In this document: one piece after another, positions 1-5,220 of the stretch
Numbering within the stretch: position 1 is the first letter of the stretch
Layout: each line of letters starts with the position of its first letter
NCBI GenBank assembly: GCA_028282485.1
Contig: JANQHU010000401.1
Location: forward strand, 1-5,220
DNA from: Bacillota bacterium
GTDB taxonomy: Bacteria > Bacillota > UBA4882 > UBA8346
Direction: 5' to 3'
Length of the DNA stretch: 5,220 nt
Program-made: the position numbers and the translations under genes
The notes under the pieces: model-generated
Told to the model about the DNA's origin: nothing
Databases searched by the model: none
What the model saw: only the letters and a program-made list of their open reading frames with translations

Positions 1-23
1 ATGCAAGTATAATGTTTCTGCAT
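1..23 (-). CDS. possible 5' end of an unidentified gene leaving the left edge
   Basis: Seven codons (reading MQKHYTC) plus two bases are visible from an ATG at 23-21. The support is a Shine-Dalgarno-like GGGAGGA at 42-36 on the minus strand. Its spacing to the ATG is about 12-13 nt, longer than ideal. The same strand as the other genes and the position about 190 nt after the ricT terminator fit the first gene of a new transcription unit. In B. subtilis the next genes would be yabA, a methyltransferase, rsmI, abrB and metS; seven residues are too few to match any of them, although the visible start does not resemble the YabA or AbrB N-terminus. It could also be a chance ATG in AT-rich DNA. Confidence 0.3.
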
Positions 24-211
24 AAAATATAATTTTCCTCCCTCGCTTTAAAATATTTAACATATTTTTTAGGGTAATCCTCAAACTTCTTACTAAAGAG
101 GCTCTATAAAAAGAATTTTTTTATATTTTACAATCTTGTTAATAATAAGACTTTAATTAAAATAACAATATTTTATCACTTTTTAATTTATTCTTACCTT
201 CTTGCAATGAC
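1..211. other. AT-rich intergenic region after the ricT terminator
   Basis: Apart from the possible start codon at 23-21 and its Shine-Dalgarno-like site at 36-42, I see no gene, RNA or clear repeat here. Both strands are broken by frequent stops. Two weak sigma-A-like minus-strand combinations exist: TTGTTA at 168-163 with AT-rich -10 candidates near 147-139, and a TTGTAA with TTTATA 17 nt further on. Such matches are expected by chance in DNA this AT-rich, so no promoter is called. The region probably acts as the leader and promoter zone of whatever gene begins at the left edge. Confidence 0.5.
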
Positions 212-261
212 AAAAAAAAAGACCAATTCTTTTATCATGATCTCATTAAGAATTAGCCTTT
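212..261 (-). terminator. Rho-independent terminator after ricT
   Basis: On the minus strand the arm GGCTAATTCTT (258-248) pairs with AAGAATTGGTC (231-221) over all 11 positions, nine Watson-Crick and two G-U. The loop is 16 nt and contains a minor ATG/CAT inner pairing. Nine T residues follow at once (220-212), and an AAA just before the stem can extend the pairing into this tract. It starts about 38 nt after the ricT stop codon. It marks the end of the gin/decarboxylase-tmk-yaaR-holB-ricT transcription run and separates it from anything further left. Confidence 0.88.
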
Positions 262-295
262 AAGCTTTATTTTTTATCAAGTTACATAACCATTA

Positions 296-1114
296 CTAAT
301 TGTTATCTAAAATAATTTCATCCACTTCCGTAAATACCACTTCCTGGCGGGAGCCATCATCAAACTCTACTGTCAATGTTTCCCCGGTTTGATTGGTTTC
401 AATAATTTTTCCTTTGCGATTTTGATATATTACCGCTCCTCCGATCAGGGGAACGTCTGTTTTGGTATCTTTTTCACGATAACAATGGGTTTCAAATTTC
501 AGACAACACATTAACCTAGAGCAAATTCCAGATATTTTGGCGGGATTTAAGGAGAGATTTTGTTCTTTAGCCATTTTAATGGAGACTGGCTCAAAATCTC
601 CCAAAAAAGTGGCACAACAAAGCGGGCGGCCGCAAGGTCCCAAACCACCTAGCATCTTCACTTCGTCTCTCACCCCAATTTGCCGCAGTTCTATTCTGGT
701 TCGAAAAACCGAGGCCAAATCCTTCACCAACTCGCGAAAATCAACTCGACCATCTGCCGTAAAATAAAAGATTACTTTACTCCGATCGAAAGTATATTCA
801 ACATCAATTAATTTCATTTTTAATTTATGATTTGCAATTTTTTGCAAACAAATTTCAAAAGCTTTTTTTTCTCGTTCTTTATTATCTTGATACTGCAACT
901 CATCTTTGGGAGTTACTTTACGCAGCACTTTTTTTAAAGGCTGGGTAAAACTTTCATCAGATAAATCTTTCTCTCCACAAACTACATGCCCGTACTCTAT
1001 TCCCCTTACCGTCTCCACAATAACTTTATCATTAGGTTTAATATCTATATTATCTGGATCAAAATAATAAATTTTTCCCGCTCTTTTAAAGCGAATACCG
1101 ACAACTTTTGACAT
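296..1114 (-). CDS. ricT: RicT/YaaT, PSP1-domain Fe-S regulatory protein
   Basis: This is the YaaT/RicT protein that with RicA (YmcA) and RicF (YlbF) forms a cytoplasmic complex binding [4Fe-4S] clusters and directing RNase Y mRNA processing in B. subtilis; there it also affects sporulation, competence and biofilm formation. With the start chosen here it has 272 residues, the usual family length. The N-terminus VVGIRFKRAGKIYYFDP and the central TADGRVDFRELVKDLA and RIELRQIGVRDE blocks are very like the B. subtilis protein. The two cysteine clusters GPCGRPLCC (159-167) and ICSRLMCC (197-204) are intact and are the expected cluster ligands; a serine replaces the usual glycine in the second. The ATG at 1114 lies 7 nt after the holB stop. 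A longer reading from a TTG at 1138 adds eight residues without a Shine-Dalgarno site and would overlap holB. It is the last gene before the terminator. Confidence 0.96.
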   Translation of the reverse strand: MSKVVGIRFKRAGKIYYFDPDNIDIKPNDKVIVETVRGIEYGHVVCGEKDLSDESFTQPLKKVLRKVTPKDELQYQDNKEREKKAFEICLQKIANHKLKMKLIDVEYTFDRSKVIFYFTADGRVDFRELVKDLASVFRTRIELRQIGVRDEVKMLGGLGPCGRPLCCATFLGDFEPVSIKMAKEQNLSLNPAKISGICSRLMCCLKFETHCYREKDTKTDVPLIGGAVIYQNRKGKIIETNQTGETLTVEFDDGSRQEVVFTEVDEIILDNN

Positions 1115-1121
1115 AGCGCAA

Positions 1122-2054
1122 TCAAATCCCTTCATCAATCAACAATTTAGTAGAAACTATTAATGTTTCTAAGGCTAATCGTTGACTACAATTACTTTTT
1201 ATAGCATTAATAGTATCAGGTATCTTTTCTAAAAATAACACTAATTGCTGAACATTAATTTTTGCATTTAATACATCTTTATGAATACAATTTACTAATT
1301 CTGCTCGGGCTTCTATTTCTATTTGTTGTAATAAATCTAAAATAACGTTCCGTTCTTTTTTTTCCAGTTCATTTACTTTAACTAATAAAGCTAACAAATC
1401 TAAGGAAAAAAAATCTGGAAAGCTCACCAATTCTTCTTGGGGGGCTTCTTCCTCTGCTAAAGCTTTTTTGAGATTTCCTTGACTTTCTTTTATTTTCTTT
1501 TCTATTTCTGCTTCGGATAATCCTTTTTTAGAAAGAAAATCTGTTAATTCCTGAATCCCTACCGGAAAAAGATGCATTACTTGACACCGGGAACGAATTG
1601 TAGGTAACAAACTTTCCAAACGAGTCGCCACAAAAACAAAAATGACTGCCGGGGGGGGTTCTTCTAAGATTTTCAAAAGACTATTGGCTGCTGCCAGGGT
1701 TAAGGCCTCCCCTTCCGGAAAAAAGAAGATCTTATGTTTTCCATATATGGGATGAAAATATGCATTTTTTTGCAGTTCACGTAATTGTTCAATCTTAATA
1801 GAATTACCAACCGGATTAACTTCTATTAAATCAGGATGATTATTAGTGGCCATTAAGCGACAAGCACGGCAGCTGCAATCAATCATTGCCTTTTTTTCAC
1901 AGAGAAGTTCCTTTATAAAGGCTCTGGCTAGGGTTCTTTTACCTATCCCTTCCGCCCCCACAAACAAATAGGCATGACCAATCTTCTCACTATTAATGGC
2001 ATTAGTTAAACTTTGAATAATTGGTTTTTGTCCAATAATTTTTTGAAAACTCAC
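1122..2054 (-). CDS. holB: DNA polymerase III clamp-loader subunit delta prime
   Basis: Delta prime is part of the clamp loader (with delta and the tau/gamma DnaX subunits) that opens the beta sliding clamp and places it on primed DNA. The 310-residue protein has the AAA+ order of the family: QKPIIQSLTNAI, Walker-A-like GAEGIGKRT (33-41), four zinc-module cysteines (C52, C60, C62, C65), NHPDL, the IKIEQLREL segment, AANSLLKILEEPPP (122-135) and LLPTIRSRCQ (149-158) with the SRC motif contacted by the neighbouring subunit. The Walker B region reads FFFPEGEALT without the usual acidic pair, common in this subunit, which is not an active ATPase. The C-terminal helical domain diverges. The start is GTG; two in-frame TAG codons directly before it exclude a longer protein. 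The gene lies 55 nt after yaaR and 7 nt before ricT, as in B. subtilis. Confidence 0.95.
   Translation of the reverse strand: MSFQKIIGQKPIIQSLTNAINSEKIGHAYLFVGAEGIGKRTLARAFIKELLCEKKAMIDCSCRACRLMATNNHPDLIEVNPVGNSIKIEQLRELQKNAYFHPIYGKHKIFFFPEGEALTLAAANSLLKILEEPPPAVIFVFVATRLESLLPTIRSRCQVMHLFPVGIQELTDFLSKKGLSEAEIEKKIKESQGNLKKALAEEEAPQEELVSFPDFFSLDLLALLVKVNELEKKERNVILDLLQQIEIEARAELVNCIHKDVLNAKINVQQLVLFLEKIPDTINAIKSNCSQRLALETLIVSTKLLIDEGI
1127..1132 (-). promoter_or_regulatory. ribosome-binding site that decides the ricT start
   Basis: AAGGGA (1132-1127) lies inside the 3' end of holB, 12 nt before the ATG at 1114. The alternatives at 1138 (TTG) and 1135 (ATG) have no purine-rich site upstream. 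The site's place within holB suggests translational coupling of ricT to holB. Confidence 0.55.
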
Positions 2055-2062
2055 CTACTATT

Positions 2063-2069
2063 TCCCCTT
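2063..2069 (-). promoter_or_regulatory. ribosome-binding site for the GTG-started holB
   Basis: AAGGGGA (minus strand, 2069-2063) stands 8 nt before the GTG at 2054. The tandem TAG TAG between them is in frame with holB, so the site and the stops together fix the GTG as the start. Confidence 0.7.
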
Positions 2070-2109
2070 AGCAGACTTTTAACAATATTTTGTTATCATA
2101 TTTTAGTAG

Positions 2110-2562
2110 TTATATCACTAAATCTAATAACCAACCCCGAATTTCATCTAAACGGGCCACTAATTCGATGGTACTTTGTTCCCGCCGCACTAATTGTTCC
2201 ATTATTTCGTCTAAATTTTGGTTTATTTTTTTAACCAAAAGATCATTTTTAGCCCAACCATATCGATTATAATGTGTTGCTTCTTCAACCAGATACGATT
2301 TAGTTATTGCTTCTTTCATAAAAGCAGATACTAATTCCCGATACCGCTTTAACCCGGACGGGGTTAACCCTTTTTTTAAAAACTCACTTTGTGAATCAAT
2401 TTTTTTTAATAATTCTCCACAAACTTCTTGACGCTTGGCTACTTCTTGCTCATGAATCTTTTCGGCAAAAGAACCTTCCTTAACCTCTGACCCAAGTAAT
2501 TTACTGCTACTTTGGCCTTTATTTACTTCCATTTGTTTTAATGAAGCTGCTTTTACCTTCAC
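2110..2562 (-). CDS. yaaR: YaaR family protein (DUF327)
   Basis: A 150-residue soluble protein of the YaaR/DUF327 family, whose role is unknown. No signal peptide or membrane segment is visible. The first 35 residues are polar and variable. The remainder is predicted to be almost wholly helical and holds the family pattern: LKRYRELVSAFMKEA (71-85), the YNRYG segment (98-102), and KINQNLDEIMEQLVRRE through DEIRGWLLDL near the end (112-148), which align well with B. subtilis YaaR. The start is GTG with AAAGGAAG upstream; an internal ATG at 2532 (residue 11) has no such site. It follows tmk by 19 nt and precedes holB by 55 nt. In B. subtilis yaaQ (darA) stands between tmk and yaaR; here nothing does. 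The tmk-yaaR-holB linkage suggests a housekeeping role, which is inference. Confidence 0.9.
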   Translation of the reverse strand: MKVKAASLKQMEVNKGQSSSKLLGSEVKEGSFAEKIHEQEVAKRQEVCGELLKKIDSQSEFLKKGLTPSGLKRYRELVSAFMKEAITKSYLVEEATHYNRYGWAKNDLLVKKINQNLDEIMEQLVRREQSTIELVARLDEIRGWLLDLVI

Positions 2563-2572
2563 TTTTTTTATT

Positions 2573-2580
2573 CTTCCTTT
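2573..2580 (-). promoter_or_regulatory. ribosome-binding site for the GTG-started yaaR
   Basis: AAAGGAAG (2580-2573) starts one base after the tmk stop codon and lies 10 nt before the GTG at 2562. No comparable site precedes the internal ATG at 2532, so the GTG is preferred as the start. Confidence 0.6.
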
Positions 2581-2581
2581 A

Positions 2582-3220
2582 CTAAAAAATGTACTTTTTA
2601 AGTAACATAATTACTTCTTGATGAATAGCTTCAATTTCTTTTCCTGTAGTATTTACTAAAACTATGCGGGGCTCTTCCTCAGCTAATTTCAGAAAACCTT
2701 GCCGTACTTTGTGGCGAAACTCATCACCCCGAGCCTCGATCCGATCCAACGTCGTATTGGTATCAAGGTTTCGTTTAATAAGCCGTTGAAGACAATTATC
2801 AGCTGCAATATCAAAGAAAAAAGTTAAATCCGGCTCCAAATTATCTGTGGCAACTTCATTTATTTTTTTGATTAATTCTAAATTCCTAGCTAAACCATAA
2901 CCCTGATAGGCGATACTCGAATCCACAAACCTTTCACAAAGAACTATTTTTCCTTTGGCTAACTCCGGTTTTATTAACCGCCCTACATGTTGGGCCCTGG
3001 CTGCGGCATACAACAGCATTTCCGTTAAGGGGTTCGGCTCTTCGTCACTGGGTTCCAAAATCAATTGTCTGATACTTTCGGCAAAGGGGGTTCCCCCTGG
3101 TTCTCTGGTTAATAAAACCGAAAACCCTTTACTGAGCAAGTAGTCATAAAGGAGTTTGGCTTGGGTGGTTTTGCCACAGCCATCAAGCCCTTCAAAAGTA
3201 ATAAAGAAACCTTTCTCCAT
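2582..3220 (-). CDS. tmk: thymidylate kinase (dTMP kinase)
   Basis: Phosphorylates dTMP to dTDP with ATP, the step shared by de novo and salvage routes to dTTP, in the cytoplasm. The 212 residues match the usual length. Visible motifs are the P-loop FEGLDGCGKTTQ (9-20), TREPGGTPFAE (38-48), which surrounds the dTMP site, AAARAQHV (72-79), CERFVDSSIAYQG (95-107, the DRY-like motif in its ERF form), PDLTFFFDI (130-138) and a LID segment with several arginines (R146, R150, R160, R164). The P-loop has no arginine after the aspartate while the LID is arginine-rich, as in bacterial type II enzymes. The ATG comes two bases after the decarboxylase stop, and no strong Shine-Dalgarno site is seen, so translation is probably coupled to the upstream gene. 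Confidence 0.97.
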   Translation of the reverse strand: MEKGFFITFEGLDGCGKTTQAKLLYDYLLSKGFSVLLTREPGGTPFAESIRQLILEPSDEEPNPLTEMLLYAAARAQHVGRLIKPELAKGKIVLCERFVDSSIAYQGYGLARNLELIKKINEVATDNLEPDLTFFFDIAADNCLQRLIKRNLDTNTTLDRIEARGDEFRHKVRQGFLKLAEEEPRIVLVNTTGKEIEAIHQEVIMLLKKYIF

Positions 3221-3222
3221 CT

Positions 3223-4662
3223 TTAATCATTTAGTACCGAAATCTCCCCTTCAGCAGTTATTCCGCGTACTAATCCTCCCCCTTTTATCGTAGCTTCCAG
3301 ATAATCAATCTCCGCTAACCCAATTATTTCTCCCGGGCAAATCAACGGTATTCCCGGTGGATATGGAGCAACCACTTCCCCGCAGATTCTTCCTCTCGCT
3401 TGAGACAAAGGAACTAATCTCTTTTCCTGCTTATAGTAAACCTCTCTTAGATCTAAGGCTCCTTGGGGCAAGGAATTAGGTAGCTGTGGTGGTGATTGCG
3501 AAATCTTTGGCAATATTTTTAAATTTGTTAAAATAATTTGCTTGATTGCTAAATATAATTGTTGAAATTCCGCTTCAGTCTGCCAAGGTGCCAGTAAAAA
3601 ATTAACCTGATTAATATCAGCATACTCGGGTTGGATCTGAAAATTTTTTTTTAGAAGGGCTTCTATTTCAAATCCCCCCAGACCCAACTTGGCAAAGGAG
3701 AGAGTTATTTTCCAGGGATCAACAATTATTGCCGAATTTTCAAAGAAAGGATCATCCAGAACCTGTAATTCAGGCAAATCATGCAACTTCCTTTTTAAAG
3801 TATATACTAAATCATAATTTTTCGCAAATAAATAAGCTCCTTTAGTAGCCAAAAATCTCCGGTTTGAATCTAAAGAAGCTAACAATAAATATGAAGGGCT
3901 GGTAGTAGTTATTAGGTTCAGTGCCTGCTGTATCTGTTGTGGCTCGACTCGTTTCTGCTTAATATGTAAAATTCCCGTCTGAGTTAAAGAGCCTAACATT
4001 TTGTGAGTACCCTGAATCCAGAGATCAGCTACTCCCCATGCGTCATAACCCCTTTTTCCCATCCAGCTAAAATAACCGCCGTGGGCCTCATCGACAATTA
4101 AAATTCGTTCGCCAATTATCTGACGAAATTTGGGTAAATAAAAAGCAAGCCCTTGATAAGTAGGTGTAGTCACAATTAAACCTTTACATTGTGCAAAACT
4201 GTCAATGGCTTGTTTTAAAGCTTCTAACTTGATCCCCGTAGCAATATTCCATTCAGGTAAGAAATCTACCTCAATAAAAATCGGTTTTAATTCCGCCAGA
4301 ATTAGGGCATGAATTGTGGTTATATGACAATTTCTACCAACCAACACCCGATCTCCCGGCCTAAAAGCTCCCAAAACTGCTGCCAATATTCCTTGCGTTG
4401 CCCCTTGAACCAAAAAAAAACTTTGATCCGCCTGATAAAACTCAGCTGCTAATTCTTCCGCTTTTTTTAAACTTTTCTCCCAGGCAAAAGCAGAAATTTC
4501 CGTCAAATCAAATCGCCCGATTAGCCCCGGCTCATGCCAGAAACTCTCTAAACCACTTCCAGCTTTATGCCCCGGCATATGATATTTGCCTAAAGGATTA
4601 CTACTATATCGAATTAACTCTGCTACTAAAGGAGCTTCCTCTGCCAAAAGATCTTTTTTCAT
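3223..4662 (-). CDS. Orn/Lys/Arg decarboxylase family PLP enzyme (YaaO-like)
   Basis: A fold-type I pyridoxal-phosphate protein of 479 residues, the same size as B. subtilis YaaO and SpeA. It lacks the N-terminal flavodoxin-like wing domain of the roughly 700-residue E. coli decarboxylases. The order is HMPGHK (28-33), the cofactor-phosphate loop GATQG (87-91), NCH (111-113), DEAHGG (191-196) with the aspartate expected to pair with the PLP ring nitrogen, THKMLGSLTQT (219-229) with K221 the likely Schiff-base lysine, TTSPSYLLLASLD (253-265), and a C-terminal domain with the family's APYPPGIP motif (432-439). The substrate (arginine, lysine or ornithine) cannot be read from the sequence; no other polyamine gene is nearby. 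The ATG is fixed by an in-frame TAG six bases upstream, but the only purine-rich site, GGGAAAG, is 14 nt away. The gene abuts tmk. Confidence 0.93.
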   Translation of the reverse strand: MKKDLLAEEAPLVAELIRYSSNPLGKYHMPGHKAGSGLESFWHEPGLIGRFDLTEISAFAWEKSLKKAEELAAEFYQADQSFFLVQGATQGILAAVLGAFRPGDRVLVGRNCHITTIHALILAELKPIFIEVDFLPEWNIATGIKLEALKQAIDSFAQCKGLIVTTPTYQGLAFYLPKFRQIIGERILIVDEAHGGYFSWMGKRGYDAWGVADLWIQGTHKMLGSLTQTGILHIKQKRVEPQQIQQALNLITTTSPSYLLLASLDSNRRFLATKGAYLFAKNYDLVYTLKRKLHDLPELQVLDDPFFENSAIIVDPWKITLSFAKLGLGGFEIEALLKKNFQIQPEYADINQVNFLLAPWQTEAEFQQLYLAIKQIILTNLKILPKISQSPPQLPNSLPQGALDLREVYYKQEKRLVPLSQARGRICGEVVAPYPPGIPLICPGEIIGLAEIDYLEATIKGGGLVRGITAEGEISVLND

Positions 4663-4702
4663 TAACTATAAAATTTCTTTCCCAAAATTTGTTTTTTAGT
4701 TA
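4663..4702 (-). promoter_or_regulatory. possible hairpin leader with loop-presented ribosome-binding site
   Basis: TAACTAAAA (4702-4694) can pair with TTTTATAGTTA (4673-4663) using one bulged A, giving about ten A/T-rich pairs directly before the decarboxylase ATG. The weak Shine-Dalgarno-like GGGAAAG (4683-4677) falls in the loop. Folding would bring this distant site closer to the start codon. There is no T-tract after the stem, so it is not a terminator. The pairing is weak and may be chance. Confidence 0.25.
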
Positions 4703-4707
4703 GATTA

Positions 4708-4908
4708 TTATATATCTTCGTTTTCTTCACTTTCAGAAGGTAACTTATCCCAAAATTCCCGCCATAACTTTAACCATTCCTGATATTTAGGGTTTGCCAT
4801 ATCTGTTTTAATCATCTCTAATTCACATTCAGGACAAAGATATTGACCACAAAGGATAAAATCATCTTGTGCTGCTTTACCACATCCAAAACATAGAGGA
4901 GTATCCAT
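4708..4908 (-). CDS. csfB: Gin/CsfB, anti-sigma-G sporulation factor
   Basis: A 66-residue homologue of CsfB (Gin), the small zinc protein that binds sigma-G and keeps it inactive too early in the forespore or in the wrong cell in B. subtilis; it can also act on sigma-E. The four zinc ligands are visible as C6-x2-C9 and C25-x2-C28. The 15-residue gap between the pairs is the same as I count in B. subtilis CsfB; C20 is an extra cysteine. After them comes the family stretch IKTDMANPKYQEWL (33-46), a Trp-rich probable helix (45-56) and an acidic tail. A good GGGAGGA site (4922-4916) precedes the ATG by 7 nt. The position directly after bofA agrees with B. subtilis. Because Gin is normally made in the forespore under sigma-F, it may have its own promoter in the 86-nt gap. 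Confidence 0.9.
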   Translation of the reverse strand: MDTPLCFGCGKAAQDDFILCGQYLCPECELEMIKTDMANPKYQEWLKLWREFWDKLPSESEENEDI

Positions 4909-4994
4909 TTTCTATTCCTCCCTACCCATTTGGAAATTAAGTTATCTTTTAACCTATGTGAGTCCTTGAATAGCCGTGTCTGTCCTTTTACTTA

Positions 4995-5220
4995 TCACAC
5001 TGAAAACCAATGAATTAATGCAAAGAGCCCTACAAATCCAGGAATGCCCAAATAACCCGACCACAATGCATTAAAAGGGTTGAGAGGAATTGTTAATTGC
5101 CAATTAACCGCTAAAATATTAAACAAGTAAATTGATAATGCCCCTAACAATCCCCGATAAAGGAAGTTAAAAAGAAAAAGAAACCCTCGACCATAATTAA
5201 GGCTTAAAAGATAGACTAAT
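4995..5220 (-). CDS. bofA: BofA, inhibitor of pro-sigma-K processing (3' part)
   Basis: The last 74 codons of a gene cut by the right edge, ending with TGA at 4997-4995. BofA is a small integral membrane protein, about 87 residues in B. subtilis, that with SpoIVFA holds the intramembrane protease SpoIVFB inactive in the outer forespore membrane until engulfment checks are passed. The translation shows a hydrophobic stretch (visible residues 24-38) and then the family's strongest block, IPLNPFNALWSGYLGIPG (44-61), followed by a second hydrophobic stretch to the C-terminus. Asparagines at 34, 39 and 47 are candidates for the conserved ones implicated in inhibition. Probably only 10-20 residues are missing. 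The identity rests on this motif, the size and the following gin gene. Confidence 0.9.
   Translation of the reverse strand, partial: LVYLLSLNYGRGFLFLFNFLYRGLLGALSIYLFNILAVNWQLTIPLNPFNALWSGYLGIPGFVGLFALIHWFSV

Noticed and set aside
1..23. Inverted repeat ATGCA...TGCAT at the left edge
   Set aside because: Only five pairs with a 13-nt loop and no T-tract; too weak to call a hairpin or operator.
537..767. Plus-strand open frame of 76 codons opposite ricT
   Set aside because: It lies wholly within the strongly conserved cysteine-motif region of ricT, has no family resemblance and no Shine-Dalgarno context; it is a shadow frame.
1651..1658. Run of eight G residues inside holB, considered as a phase-variation or frameshift site
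   Set aside because: It encodes the conserved EEPPP segment of delta prime and the frame is intact on both sides; an essential gene is an unlikely phase-variable target.
2080..2091. The 12-mer TAACAATATTTT occurs here, between yaaR and holB, and again at 163-174 in the left intergenic region
   Set aside because: It is almost all A/T in AT-rich DNA, is not flanked by further similarity, and the small 6-bp hairpin at this copy is too weak to be a terminator.
2013..2272. Two overlapping plus-strand open frames opposite yaaR and the holB start
   Set aside because: They overlap each other and two well-supported minus-strand genes, and their hydrophobic or basic composition follows from the AT-rich antisense strand.
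2955..3143. Plus-strand open frame opposite tmk
   Set aside because: It is antisense to conserved tmk motifs with no independent support.
4398..4703. Plus-strand open frame of 101 codons opposite the decarboxylase N-terminus
   Set aside because: The minus-strand reading has clear PLP-enzyme motifs; the antisense reading resembles no family I know.
4961..4990. Direct repeat AAGGAC twice in the bofA-gin gap, 20 nt apart
   Set aside because: Six bases repeated once is expected by chance and there is no matching operator for a known regulator.
1..5220. CRISPR arrays, insertion sequences, tRNA or rRNA genes, toxin-antitoxin or defence genes
   Set aside because: I looked on both strands and saw no regular spaced repeats, terminal inverted repeats, transposase motifs, tRNA-like folds or defence-protein motifs; the window is a conserved housekeeping and sporulation block.

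Overview
The window is AT-rich DNA from an endospore-forming member of the Firmicutes, most likely a clostridial lineage. It carries bofA and csfB/gin homologues, which occur only in endospore formers, beside tmk, yaaR, holB and ricT (yaaT). This is the gene order found near the chromosomal origin in Bacillus subtilis and relatives. The genus cannot be fixed from the sequence.

All recognised genes are on the minus strand, so transcription runs from right to left. In that order they are: the 3' part of bofA (cut by the right edge), gin, a two-domain Orn/Lys/Arg decarboxylase-family gene (YaaO-like), tmk, yaaR (DUF327), holB (clamp-loader delta prime) and ricT. An 11-bp stem followed by nine T residues (212-261) closes the run just after ricT. 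From the decarboxylase to ricT the genes are tightly packed, with gaps of 2, 19, 55 and 7 nt, so a single operon is likely. The bofA-gin gap is 86 nt and could hold a separate forespore promoter. Left of the terminator lies about 210 nt of AT-rich DNA without a recognisable gene, except for a possible ribosome-binding site and start codon (ATG at 23-21) of a gene running off the left edge.

Functionally the block mixes sporulation control (BofA holds back pro-sigma-K processing, Gin restrains sigma-G), DNA precursor supply and replication (thymidylate kinase, delta prime) and RNA processing (RicT of the RicA-RicF-RicT complex acting with RNase Y). Compared with B. subtilis, xpaC-yaaN (between gin and the decarboxylase) and yaaQ/darA (between tmk and yaaR) are absent, and transcription appears to stop after ricT rather than continuing into yabA.

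I found no mobile element, CRISPR array, tRNA, rRNA or unfamiliar multi-gene system. The notable points are modest: missing synteny members, a start-site correction for ricT, a possible structured leader ahead of the decarboxylase, and a candidate sigma-F-like promoter ahead of gin.
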